DNA of 64,000 nucleotides from Adineta vaga. Taxonomy: Eukaryota; Rotifera. The notes beneath the pieces are model-generated. The model saw only the letters and a program-made list of their open reading frames with translations, searched no databases and was not told the DNA's origin. Shown in pieces: positions 33,385-44,487 of the stretch (position 1 is the stretch's first letter; each line of letters starts with the position of its first letter). The translations under genes were made by a program, and so were the position numbers. The DNA lies in assembly GCA_021613535.1 (NCBI GenBank), contig CP075496.1:10912001-10976000 (forward strand), in the 5' to 3' direction.

Positions 33385-34636
33385 TTTTGCGTTAGTTTTA
33401 TCCAAAGTAAAGAATTGTTTTACTCATTAGTTTAAAACAGCAAAGCAAGTCAAGACAAATGTCAATCCAGCATTTACCAATACAAAAAGAATTCTCCATA
33501 GATGTCATCTGCAGTCACAGTACTATCTAATCGAGATCAACTCATTAAATCTTCTATATTTTTCTTTCTCTCTCATCTTTGATTGCATATTCCCATATAA
33601 ATTAAGTGACATCAATTAGTAGTATCGATATTTATAGTAACAGTAAATTAACAACAAGTTTTATTGAAGATAAACAGAATAAGCACAAAGAAAGAGAATT
33701 TTATATTGATGCGAGTTATACATATAAGCTTTTAAAAAAGCTTGTTTGTCCTTAGAGTAGATATGATATAATTTCTGCATTTCGTGTCATACATTGAAAC
33801 TCGATCCTATATATTTTAATATTATTCCCAAGACAAATCAGTTGTTTTTGCTTAAAACAACAAAAAATTTTATTGATTAAAGTAGTTTTTTTAATCAGCG
33901 AGATGTTAACCATAGAATATACTGAATGAATATTAGATACACACTGTTTGGAGTGAATAGTCATGTTCTAACTTCATATTGGATTTATCCTATTTAGTTT
34001 CGTCATGTTAAAAGTTATCAACTGGCATTAACTATACTGAATGGTTATCTGCTGACATCTGTTTTCTATCTTATATACTTCCTCATTGCTGAAAGTTTAT
34101 TACGAATCGATGTCTACCATCTATTCACTATTTCGATAAACGCTTTAAATAAAACAAATAACTCGTCATTTGTTGATTTTCCTATGTGGAACTAGTTAGA
34201 GCTACTACTACTACTACTACACTACTAGGTCCTATCGATTTTCTAACCATACGAAGACGTTTTGATTGACTGTATAAATCACGATCATTATAAAAGAATC
34301 AACAATATAAAGCATTCGTATTCTTCCTTTTTTTTGTTATTTGAATAAACTAATTCAATGGCATGCATATTCAAATAAATAATCCGTGAGGAGAAGAAAA
34401 AAATTGATTTCCTTTATTTTTTCATAATCAAGAACATTATCGATGTTAATAAGTACGTATTATTTATATGTGTATTTCTTTTCTTTTGTAGATAGTCGAA
34501 TCGTATAAATTAATTTATTTTATTATTCTGCTATATTAGTTAAGTCTACTCAGGTTGTCAATAGAATTTGCAATCGTTAATTCAAGATATATTTTTCGTT
34601 GATTTCTAATGGGCTGGTGTGTTGATTATCAACAGC
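33385..34636. other. Divergent promoter region of dctn6 and mgat2
   Basis: About 1.25 kb between divergently transcribed genes. It contains a CTA trinucleotide tract at 34202-34220 and no supported gene. An open frame on the minus strand (33752-33964) has no homology I can see. Confidence 0.4.
34202..34220. repeat. (CTA)n tract
   Basis: A short CTA trinucleotide run about 420 bp upstream of the mgat2 ATG. Confidence 0.8.
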
Positions 34637-37330
34637 ATGATTCGTTTTCTTCGTTATCGTTTTGCTATTTTTCGATATATTTTCCTGTGGTTATTCATAA
34701 TATCAATGTTCAAAATAACGACAGTATTCTATTATGATTTACAACAACAATCAATTGATAGTAGTTCATTAGCTTTACCATTTGATGATATAAATTCGAA
34801 TAAAGATAAATCAATCAACTTGACTACTCCTGAAGTTTCAACACCAAATATATCATTAGTAATTAATCGAACAGCAATTGAATACTATCGAAAATATGTT
34901 GAAAGAAAAAATCATGAACAATTTATGTATAACCAACATTTATTTTCAACAACAACAACACGATATGTTCTATTGGTACAAGTACATACACGTGTTGTTT
35001 ATCTGAAGAAATTTATTGAAATGTTACGTGCTGTTGAAACAATTAATCAAACATTATTGGTATTTAGTCATGATTATATTGATCCCGAAATAAATATTCT
35101 TGTTACAAATATTTCTTTTGTTCCGGTAAGTCTTTTCAATTAGAAATAAATCTTATCTTTGAGATATACAAGTATTCAATCATTTCGATATCAGAATCAT
35201 AGTAAATCAATATAAGACAAACAGTCTTAATTTTTTATGCTATTCATAGAATACCAGTTTCTTTACCATAATAACCTCTTATTTCAATATAATCAGATCA
35301 AATATGAGTATGCTTTATATCATATTACTATTTGTAGACAGATGATATATTGCTATGATGAAAAAAATCTTTCGACCAGTCTAAATTGAAATGAATATCT
35401 TTTAAATAAAAGAAACGTGATTTAAACAAGATAATGTTACATAAAATTATGAATTTTGTAGGTGATTCAAATATTTTATCCATTTTCCCAACAACTTTAT
35501 CCGGATGAATTTCCTGGTCTTGATCCAGATGATTGTCCACGTGATATGGCAAAGCATAAGTAAGACAACAGTTTGATTTAATTTTCAATCTATTATTTAT
35601 CATTTTCTAAATCATTCTTACAGACATTTGTTAAGGAAGTAAATAGGTGGATTGTCTCTAATAATGATAATAACATAAAACTAGTAAATGATGATTTGAA
35701 AGACTTATCTAGATCTTCGAGTGCGTGCGTATTTTTTTCTAACATAATGATCACAAATAAAAATTCTTTGTTTTTCATTTACATTAACTCATCTTCTGCA
35801 TAATTGATAGTGTACGATTATAGAAGTATAGATTTGATATTTTATTTTGTAGAGCTTTGGCAAGTCGATGTAAGAATGCGCCATATCCAGATAAATATGG
35901 ACATTATAGAGAAGTATCAATTGTACAAATAAAACATCATTGGTGGTGGAAAGTAAGTTCAAGATTGTTCATCTTTTACATGATTTTCATAATCATAATA
36001 TCTAAATTATGATTCAATTGTATAGCATTTCATTCAGTTTCTAGAAATGACAGGAAAAATTGTAAACATTGATGGTAAATATTTTTTAACAGGAAGTAGA
36101 TACTATGCTCTACTTGTAAACAATCAGCTCTTGTAAATCAATATCAGTGTTGGACATAATAACTTTTGATTCAACATGATCAATACATTGTAGTAATTTT
36201 AATATTTAGTTTATAATCTAAAATACTTTTCTAACATAATGAATGTCAATATGAGATATGTGAATATATTTTTAGAAAATCATATTCGAAATAAAGATAG
36301 TAATGTGTTTAAACATCAGTTTTCGAGGTTATAGTTAAGAATCGTAACAATTGCTCGCACTTTTTAGATGCTAATATAAATTAAAATACTGCTTGATATA
36401 ATACAAAAAATAAATTCAATTCAATTCTGTCAGATTTTTCTAATTTGATTATAAATTTTGACTTCTTTTGATCATATGGTGATCTTTTCTTTTCTAGCTT
36501 AATTATGTTTTTAATTCAATTGAAATCTTACAAAATCGTACTGATCTTTTGTTACTTTTACTTGAAGAAGATTTTTATCTCTCGCCTGATGCTCTTATAT
36601 TTTTAAAGAAAATGGAAGAGGAAAAACCACGGTAATAATTTAAAATTTTCTAAATAATCTTCGAACTTTTTCATAAAATAGTCTATGTCCAGAATGTTTA
36701 TTTTATACATTGGGTAATTTAGAAAAATCAGGTAGACAATTCGAAAAACTTAGTTCAAAAGTGAGTGATAGAAAATGTTTAAAAATCATTAGGAAATATA
36801 TGTTTTAAGGTCTCTATTGCATATTGGCATGCAAGATATAATCTTGGCATGACCATATCGTATTCATTATGGGTTCTACTTGTTAAATATGCGGAAGAAT
36901 TTTGTAATATTGATGATTATAATTGGGATTGGTCACTTGTTTATTTAGCACAACAACGTCTAAATTATCCACGTGTTATGTGGTCAAGTGCAACCCGACT
37001 TATTCATCTTGGTTCATGGTAAAATATCTAGATTTGAATTCGATCTATCTTTTTTTTTTAATTCTTGGACATTTTAGTGGTACACATCATAAGAAAACAT
37101 GCTCAAGCGAATCAGATATCGCCCGATGGAAAGAAACAGATAAATTCTATGATGTTAATAAACAACATCTATTTCCAACGAAACCTCTTTCGGTACATTT
37201 GAAATACGAAGCGAAGCGTCCAGTTAAACAAACGAATGGTGGTTGGTCGGATCTACGCGATCGACAATTATGTTTATCTTTTGCGTTGAAAAATACAAAA
37301 GATCTTTCTCTTGTTAATGTAGAAACTTGA
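34637..37330 (+). CDS. mgat2: MGAT2, N-glycan GlcNAc-transferase II
   Basis: A Golgi type II membrane enzyme that adds beta-1,2-GlcNAc to the alpha-1,6 mannose arm, committing N-glycans to complex biantennary form. After a short cytosolic N-terminus (MIRFLRYRF) comes a signal anchor (FRYIFLWLFIISMF), then a stem and the catalytic domain: RYVLLVQVHTRVVYLKKFIE, LVFSHDYIDPEIN, FYPFSQQLYPDEFPG, DPDDCPRDM, KYGHYREVSIVQIKHHWWWK, LLLLEEDFYLSPDAL (DXD-like EED), CPECLFYTLGN, DDYNWDWSLVYLAQQ, GTHHKKTC and NGGWSDLRDRQLC. Conserved Cys residues for the family disulfides are present. ATG 34637 is chosen; the frame opens earlier but only with a GTG. Exon 1 runs to 35125; the intron before LNYVFNSIEIL is about 545 bp. 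In vertebrates this gene is intronless in its coding part; here it has several introns. Confidence 0.93.
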
Positions 37331-37479
37331 AATTTTTCGTTTTTTGTGCAATATTTAAACTTTATGAGTTTTTATTTCTATATTGCGGAATCTAATTTTT
37401 TCTTTCTTTCTTTTGTTTGTATACTTCTCTAGATCATAAATTAAGATTTGAAGAAAAGAAGAAAAAAAGAACAACAAAA

Positions 37480-40257
37480 ATGCATTTAGCTATCCGTCGA
37501 AGCTATTTTGCATTACTAATGAATAGAAATGTAATTATCTTCATTTGTTTTTTTTTTAATTTCTTCTATCGACATAATCTATTCAAATACAGGTGCCCTT
37601 TGAACTTTGTCGAAAGCAATGTTTGCCGTCATTTTGTTCTGTTCTTTCGTTTCGTTCGTCTACAACCATTTCACAGAGAAGCGCCTACATGACATCGTCA
37701 CATGCAACAGAACAAACCGGTTTGCTTAAGTTAGATAACAAAACCTTCACGTTTTTGATATTTTTCAAAATCATTTTCCTTTTAGATTACCGGTGCCAAC
37801 ATTAGCTGAAACAGCGCAGAAGTATTTAAAAACAGTTGCACCTCTATTAAATAACGATGAATTTAATGAAACGAAAAAAGTTTGTTAATATAAATGAAAA
37901 AATTTGATGTATAGTTATCTTTGTGTTTAGATTGTTGAGCAATTTCAACGTGAAAGTGAACCATTGCAAGAACTGTTAGTAAAACGAGCAGAAACAGAAG
38001 AAAATTGGGTAAGAAAAATACTAAATTGTAAATCGATTCTACTTTATATTCTGATCTAGTTATCGAAATGGTGGCTTGATAAAACGTATTTAGAATGGCG
38101 TTTAAATTTACCTATTTTTTACAATCCAGCTTTAATATTTCCTCGGCAATCGTATAAAAATTTTAATGGACAAATTGAATTTGCAGCTAATTTTATTCAT
38201 GGTGTTCTACGTTATCGTGCAATGATTGATAAGTAATATCCTAATAGTTTGTTTAGAGTAAAGAAGTTTTTCTTTGAAACTTAGTGATCAATTACCAATT
38301 GATCGTTTTGGTAACGATCCACTTTGTATGGATCAATACAAAAAACTTATTGGTACATGTCGTATACCTGCCAAACGTATTGATCGACTTCATTTATATA
38401 ACAAGTCTAGTCATCATCATGTGGCTGTATTCTATCAGAATAATGTATAGTCTTCACAATTAGTTTTTATCATTACATTTGATTATATTCAGATCTATCG
38501 ACTTCCTGTTTATGATAAACAAGGGAATCCATTAACAGCTGAAGCCATATATAATCATTTGAAAAAATTGAGTGAGTCGAAAGAAACGAATGATCAAGCA
38601 AAATTACTTGGACATCTAACCGCCGATGAACGACAACATTTTGCACCAATCTATGAGCAATTATCGTCAAGTAAATTCTATCTCTTGTACGTAAAAAGAG
38701 AACGATCTATTGATGGCTCTATGTTTTAGTACCCGAAAATAAAGAATTATTTGATACAATCAATGATAGTGTACTTGTCTTGTGTCTAGACGACCATTAT
38801 CAAACATCTATTGAGGGAACATCAAAAAAAGATATTCAATCATTAGTAGGATACAATTTTCTACATGGTGGTGGAACGAAATATAATACTGCTAATCGAT
38901 GGTTTGATAAAACACTTCAAGTAGATTAATTTGGTATTTTTTTTGTAATCGAAAAAAGTGAACTTCTTTTCGTTCTAGCTTATCGTTGGACCTGATGGTT
39001 ATAGTGGTTTTAATTATGAACATTCAATGGCAGAAGGTGGAATGATTACAGCTTTAGTCGATCATGCTCTTGATTATTGGTTAGTTGGTTTATTTGAAAC
39101 AAGTGTATCATCAATGACATTTATTTTGTTCTTTTAGTAAGGTAGCCAAACCACTTGTTCAGACAGATCAATCATCATTACTCAATAAATGTCGTGTGAT
39201 TATACCTAAAGAAGTCGAACAATCAATTCTTGAAAGTGAAAAACGAGTCAATAAGTATGAATAAATTTTCAACATATTCAATTTAATTTTGTATTTAAAT
39301 TAGATTTGTTCAAAATTGTGATATAATCGTTTACAAATATAAGGGATATGGCAAACAATTTGCCAAAGAAAATAAACTAAGCATCGGTATAAACCATAAT
39401 CTTGTTTATTTTCATAAATATTTCGTTTTTTTCCAGATGCAATCATACAAGTTAGTTTACAAGTTGCTTATTTTCGGTTCGTACGATTGAAATTCGATTT
39501 GATAATTTAATTCTATGTGTATTTAGAATGCATGGAAAATGTGGTGCTACATATGAAAGTGGTTCTCTTCGTCGTTATCATCTTGGTCGAACAGAAACGA
39601 TTCGTTCATGTACTTTAGAAGCACAAAAATTTGCTCAAGCTATGGCTGAACAACATAATGAAACATCTAACAATGCAAAATACACTCTATTTCTCAATGC
39701 AATTCAAGCACATCGACAATATACGGCTGATGTAAGTAGACGAGTTGAAAAATCTATTTTTATTAAAAAAATCTCATTCTAGGCGATAAATGCAAAAGGT
39801 ATTGATCGACATTTGTTAGGATTAAAATTAATCGCCATGGAAAATAATTTACCTAAACCCGCATTATATGATCATTTGAGTTATAAACGTGTCATGCACT
39901 TTACACTTTCAACCAGTCAAGTAAGAGAACTGACTAATTAAAGAAATGAAATGAAATTTATTCTGAAATTTCAGGTTGGAGCAAAACATGATTGTGTAAT
40001 GATTTTTGGTCCAGCTGTTGATGATGGATGTAAGTTATGTTTATATTCAGAATGAATCATTTGATTTGAATATTTGTCTAGATGGTTGTTGTTATAATCC
40101 ACGTAATGATTCAATAAATTATATGATCACAGCATTCAAAATCAATAATGGAGGAACTAATGTCGAACAACTTTCAAATCATTTCAATCATAGTTTAACG
40201 GATATTCGACAATTAATTGAAGCAAATTCGACAAAATCAATCAAATCCAAATTATAG
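37480..40257 (+). CDS. crat: Carnitine O-acetyltransferase with dual targeting signals
   Basis: CRAT interconverts acetyl-CoA and acetylcarnitine in mitochondria and peroxisomes. It starts 150 bp after the mgat2 stop. Exon 1 (37480-37530) encodes MHLAIRRSYFALLMNRN and exon 2 (from 37593) continues as a basic Ser/Arg-rich presequence (SFRSSTTISQRSAY). A downstream in-frame ATG (MTSSHATEQTG) precedes the catalytic domain. Family blocks are complete: LPVPTLAETAQKYLK, ENWLSKWWLD, DPLCMDQYKKL, LHGGGTKYNTANRWFDKTLQ, catalytic His in NYEHSMAEGG, YESGSLRRYHLGRTETIRSC, NAIQAHRQYT, IDRHLLGLKL, HFTLSTSQV and FGPAVDDG. The C-terminus is KSIKSKL, a peroxisomal PTS1. The GRTETIRS region and overall length fit acetyl- rather than palmitoyl-transferases; CROT is the main alternative. 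About fifteen short introns interrupt it. Confidence 0.92.
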
Positions 40258-40393
40258 ATAGTCTTTTCTCTTCTATCTTATCTTCTCTTAATTATTGTTC
40301 TTTCTTTTTAATAAACTATGTGATTAGTATTTCCTTTTACAATTATATCCATCTATTTTTTAGATTTGAAAAAAAAAGAAGTTATAAACCATC

Positions 40394-41192
40394 ATGGTAT
40401 GATTTCGTGTTCTTAGCGATATTTTCACTTAATTGATTGCATAGGTTCGATGTTGGTATATGGACGATCGAAAAGAAGATCCACAGGATGAACACTTATT
40501 AGAAGAAGTTGATACGGTAACATTATGCGATCGATCGGGTGTAGAAGTTTGGTATTTTCATCCAGATCAAATTCAATCTGACAATGAATGTACATCGCTG
40601 TTGAAATTGAAGAAAGATCGAGGGTAAAAATTGTCACTTGAAAAAATGAAACTGAATGAGAAGCTCGACAATTTACGATGATTTTTTGATTCTATTATGT
40701 TTCTTTTCTACTTGAATTATATTTTATATAGATACACTTATGAAGATGAAATTAAAGTTGATCCATCCATGGAAAAATATGAAGACAAATTGAAAACTTT
40801 CTTTGCTGAACATCTTCATTCTGATGAAGAAATTCGTCTTGTACTTGAAGGTTCTGGTTTTTTCGATGTACGTGATCGAGAAGATAAATGGATGAGAATC
40901 CATGTTTTTCCCGGTGATTTAATTATTTTACCTGCTGGTAATACCAACAAAATGTCTATCTATCTATCTGTACTAAAGATATTGATTTCATTCAATAGGC
41001 ATGTATCATCGATTTATACCAGATAAACAAAATTTTATTCGCGCACGACGTCTTTTTGTTGGTGAACCTGTTTGGACTCCAATCAATCGACCTGATGGTG
41101 ATCAACATCCATCTCGTCAAGTTTACGTTGATCATCTCTATCGCAATGGCACAAATGATACCGGAAATAATGTTATTGAAGCTATTTCCTAA
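40394..41192 (+). CDS. adi1: Acireductone dioxygenase (ARD)
   Basis: A metal-dependent cupin of the methionine salvage pathway; it oxidises acireductone to the 2-keto acid precursor of methionine (Fe form). Four exons sum to 582 nt, or 193 residues plus stop: 40394-40396, 40445-40623, 40732-40937 and 40999-41192. The first coding exon carries only the ATG; a 48-bp intron follows and translation continues [13 protein letters not shown], matching the MVxxWYMDD start of the family. The metal ligands are present in [11 protein letters not shown]-type context ([14 protein letters not shown]) and in MYHRFIPD, with the hallmark [11 protein letters not shown] and [16 protein letters not shown]. It lies 136 bp after crat, and its stop is only 34 bp from the convergent MFSD4-like stop, so their 3' UTRs must overlap. 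Confidence 0.94.
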
Positions 41193-41226
41193 GCGAAATG
41201 AAAGAAGAATATGTTTCGTTTTCCTT

Positions 41227-42618
41227 TTATTTTTTTTCAACTATTTCTTTTTCTTGGCATACAACCTTTTCTGGCCTATGTTTAACATATAAAAGAATAA
41301 AAGCGAACAATAAAGAAGCTAGAATAACAACAACAAGTGAAATTAAAATAAAACCTATCGGTCCGATCAGTTTCGGACTAATACAATAACCAATTAATAA
41401 TGGAATAATCGCATCGCCAGTTGAACCACCTACTGCTATGATTGACATTCGTTTACCCGTTATAGAAACATATCGTTCTGTAAAAGCAATTGCTGATGGA
41501 TAAATAGATGCGACTGATAGACCATAGAAAATCGAACCAATCCACAACATTAATGATGATTTGTTTAAAATATATATTAATGTTAAGGAACCAATGCAAC
41601 CAATTAAATCAAAGAAAATCATTTGTAATGCAGAGAATTTCATTGATAACGGAATACCACAAAGACGACCAAATGCGAATGATGCCCAAAATAATGAATT
41701 CAAATAAGCAGCTATATCTTGAGGAAAAAGTAAATGTACACTTGCATATGTATGTAAATAAGCACCAAATGCTGATTCACCACCGACATAGAGTAAAAGA
41801 AATATCGTAATTAAACTGAGGAAGCAAAAATTTTTTGTTGACGATGGTTTGGCTTGTTTCGTTTGTTCATCACATGTAACGATATATTCAATTTGTTGAT
41901 TCAATTCATCAACTTCTTTAGTTTCCAAACTAATTTGTTCGGTTTTTCGCGAACATAATCCATCACGTATTGCATAAATGAGAATATAAATTACGTTTGG
42001 TATTTGTAAACATCCAATTAACCAATAAGCATAATGCCATTGATTAAGAGGACTTGATTGTCTTAGAAATGGTGCAATAATTAATGGTGAAAGAAAAGCA
42101 CCAACTCCAAAAGCACCATGAAGTGCTTGTAAATATGGATTAACATTGAATTTTTCATAATGACGTATTGTTAAAATTTGAGCTAAATTATCAACAATAC
42201 CGCCTGCTAAACTCCACATTAAATGTGCAATAATCATAAAAATAAGTCGATACAAATATGGAATAATTAATGTTGAAATGCACATAGTACATATAGCAAT
42301 TGTTAGAAAAGTCCGACCTAATAGTGGGAAATAATCAATCAGTGTTCCACCAATTAAAGTTCCACCTAAAAATCCAAATGAACGAGTAAATATAATGTAA
42401 ACGATTTGTTCAAATGGAGAGTTTGTCTGTTCACCAAATTTGAGTAATGTCGGTCCAATAAGAGCAGATCCTAAACCCATAGATAAGAATGAATAAAATA
42501 AAGCAATAAAATAGATAATCGATGGTTTATCATTAGAAATTTTCTTCGATTTTTGGTTATTATGCGATGATCCAGCATAACTATGAAGAGAAACAACCGA
42601 TGTTGATAACGAAATCAT
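41227..42618 (-). CDS. MFSD4-like major facilitator transporter, intronless
   Basis: A 463-residue major facilitator superfamily membrane protein in a single open frame. Twelve hydrophobic segments are apparent, beginning SIIYFIALFYSFLSMGLGSA, with an MFS-type loop after helix 2-3 (GGTLIDYFPLLGRTF) and a central cytosolic loop at about 225-260 (SRKTEQISLETKEVDELNQQ). ALHGAFGVGAFLSPLIIAP and SIFYGLSVASIYPSAIAFTE are the most family-like blocks and point to the MFSD4/NaGLT1 group of probable sugar transporters. The substrate is not deducible here. Lack of introns is unusual for this neighbourhood, shared with the next gene. Its stop sits 34 bp from the adi1 stop on the other strand. Confidence 0.82.
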   Translation of the reverse strand: MISLSTSVVSLHSYAGSSHNNQKSKKISNDKPSIIYFIALFYSFLSMGLGSALIGPTLLKFGEQTNSPFEQIVYIIFTRSFGFLGGTLIGGTLIDYFPLLGRTFLTIAICTMCISTLIIPYLYRLIFMIIAHLMWSLAGGIVDNLAQILTIRHYEKFNVNPYLQALHGAFGVGAFLSPLIIAPFLRQSSPLNQWHYAYWLIGCLQIPNVIYILIYAIRDGLCSRKTEQISLETKEVDELNQQIEYIVTCDEQTKQAKPSSTKNFCFLSLITIFLLLYVGGESAFGAYLHTYASVHLLFPQDIAAYLNSLFWASFAFGRLCGIPLSMKFSALQMIFFDLIGCIGSLTLIYILNKSSLMLWIGSIFYGLSVASIYPSAIAFTERYVSITGKRMSIIAVGGSTGDAIIPLLIGYCISPKLIGPIGFILISLVVVILASLLFAFILLYVKHRPEKVVCQEKEIVEKK

Positions 42619-43020
42619 ACTTTTGTTGACGACTCTTTTTCTTTGTTCAGCTCTTTTCTTTTTTTTCTTTTCTTTTCCTTTCTTATCAGTGGTTAAAAAT
42701 ATTTAAATAACACGGCTGTATGAAGTAATCATCAAAATACACGTGTTATGATTTCTTATTGTTAAGCTGAAGGTTTTTCTTTGTTTATCGGATTGTTATA
42801 TGTATAATTGTGACATTACAAGACAGAATATCAATCACGAAGAAAAAATCAATATGATATCTATGAATTATTCAGATAAAGTTATAAATGTGGATTCTAT
42901 TATGAAACAAAACTGATATATTGATGAGAAAATTCATTCCGCATGACTAGTTGTCATGAAAATAAAAAATAAACGAACACAATTTGTCTAACAGAAAAAT
43001 AAATAGATTATCTGACTTGT
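42619..43020. other. Gap between two intronless genes
   Basis: About 400 bp containing the presumed promoter of the MFSD4-like gene and 3' end of the selO-like gene. The segment next to the MFSD4 start is TC-rich. No gene is seen. Confidence 0.4.
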
Positions 43021-44487
43021 TTAAGATGAACATGAAATAATCAGTTTTTTTGCCCATTTAGGAGATATTTTTGCATAATCATTCATTTCGTCTTGTTCAT
43101 CAAATGGTCGTCGAAGTAAATGAAGTAATCGATCAATTTCATTATAATCACCTTCTTGTGCTTTTTCGATTGCTACTTGTGCCATATAATTTCGTAAAAT
43201 ATACTTTGGATTAACACGATTCATTCGTTCACGACGTATTTTCTTTGCATAACTACCTTCTAAAGTTAATCTTCGTTGATAAATAGAAAACCATTGTTCT
43301 TTCTTGATAACATCTGGAACAATTTCATCTGCAAGTTGTCTCCAAAATCGTGTATAATCAAGATGATATAAATCTAATAAACGTAGAATTTCTTGATAAA
43401 TCCATTGATCTGATTGAAGATAAAATGTTAAACCTAATTTTTGACGCATTAAATTATCATATGTACGATTAAATAATAACCAAAATTCATATTGTTCATC
43501 AATATATTTATTTGAATCGATTAGTGTACTAAATGCTAAACGTAATTTTCCAAGATTCCAAGCAGCTATAATTGGTTGTCGATCAAATGCATATCGACCT
43601 TCATCATCTGAATGATTGGGTACATAACCTTGAATTTTGTCTTCAACAAATCCAAATGGGCCATAATCAATAGTGGATCCTAAAACATTCATATTGTCTG
43701 TATTTAATACACCATGTGTAAAACCAAATGCTTGCCAATGAGCAACAAGTTTTCCTGTTCGACGAGCAATATCAATTAGTAACAAATTGTAACGATCTTT
43801 TGTTACTTCTTGTTTAGAATACATATTATTAATAACAAAATCAGCTAACTGTCGAACTTGTTCATATTGATGATGTGTTGAAAAGACTTCAAATGTGCCT
43901 ATGCGTACAAATGCAACAATGGGTGCAACGCGTACAACAATAGCAGCAGTTTCAATTGTTTCACGATAAACTGGCAAAAGCGTGGAACTAACAAGACTTA
44001 ATGCACGCGTTGTTTCAATTCCCAAATGAAACATGGCTTCGGAGACAAGATATTCTCGTATTGATGAACGTAAGACTGCACGTCCATCACCACCACGAGA
44101 ATATTGTGTTGGTCCAGTACCTTTTGCATGAAATGCCCATTGATTTATTTGACCTAGAAGTGTCGCTCTTCCATCACCTAATTGTGAAGTAAAATAACCA
44201 AACTGATGTCCAGCATAATTCATTGCTATTGATTGTGAACCAGACAAAAGTTTATTTCCACATAAGAATTCCGCCATTTCCTGTCGATCGATCATTGTTA
44301 TCGAAAGTGTATCCATTAATTCTTCATTGATATTAATTAAATATGGTTCAGAAATTGATTTTGGTTGTACAAATGAATAAAAATATTTTGATGATAATTG
44401 TTCAATATATGTATTATTATTAAAATGTAAAAATGTATCAACATTAAATAGAAATAGAAATAAATAAACTAATATTTGTAGGATCAT
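43021..44487 (-). CDS. selO: SelO/YdiU-family protein adenylyltransferase, Cys form
   Basis: A pseudokinase-fold enzyme that transfers AMP from ATP to Ser/Thr/Tyr of target proteins. The single open frame of 488 residues is close to bacterial YdiU (about 480) and much shorter than animal SELENOO (about 670). Hallmarks are YAGHQFGYFTSQLGDGRATL, FHAKGTGPTQYSRGGDGRA, VLRSSIREYLVSEAMFHLG, the active-site NTDNMNVLG and TIDYGPFGF, and HSDDEGRYAFDRQP. It ends in IISCSS, with Cys where animal SELENOO has selenocysteine (U-S-S). Wording such as STLLPVYRETIET and AFDRQP resembles bacterial members. The N-terminus (MILQILVYLFLFLFNVDTFL) looks like a secretory signal or membrane anchor rather than a mitochondrial presequence. 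No introns are needed. Horizontal acquisition is the leading inference. Confidence 0.92.
   Translation of the reverse strand: MILQILVYLFLFLFNVDTFLHFNNNTYIEQLSSKYFYSFVQPKSISEPYLININEELMDTLSITMIDRQEMAEFLCGNKLLSGSQSIAMNYAGHQFGYFTSQLGDGRATLLGQINQWAFHAKGTGPTQYSRGGDGRAVLRSSIREYLVSEAMFHLGIETTRALSLVSSTLLPVYRETIETAAIVVRVAPIVAFVRIGTFEVFSTHHQYEQVRQLADFVINNMYSKQEVTKDRYNLLLIDIARRTGKLVAHWQAFGFTHGVLNTDNMNVLGSTIDYGPFGFVEDKIQGYVPNHSDDEGRYAFDRQPIIAAWNLGKLRLAFSTLIDSNKYIDEQYEFWLLFNRTYDNLMRQKLGLTFYLQSDQWIYQEILRLLDLYHLDYTRFWRQLADEIVPDVIKKEQWFSIYQRRLTLEGSYAKKIRRERMNRVNPKYILRNYMAQVAIEKAQEGDYNEIDRLLHLLRRPFDEQDEMNDYAKISPKWAKKLIISCSS

Noticed and set aside
34608-34640. Upstream ATG at 34608 as mgat2 start
   Set aside because: It is not in frame with the transmembrane/catalytic domain; the ATG at 34637 is.
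36029-36137. Possible exon (HFIQFLEMTGK...) in the large mgat2 intron
   Set aside because: It ends in a stop and lacks the EED block; the downstream exon LNYVFNSIEIL matches the family exactly after WWWK.
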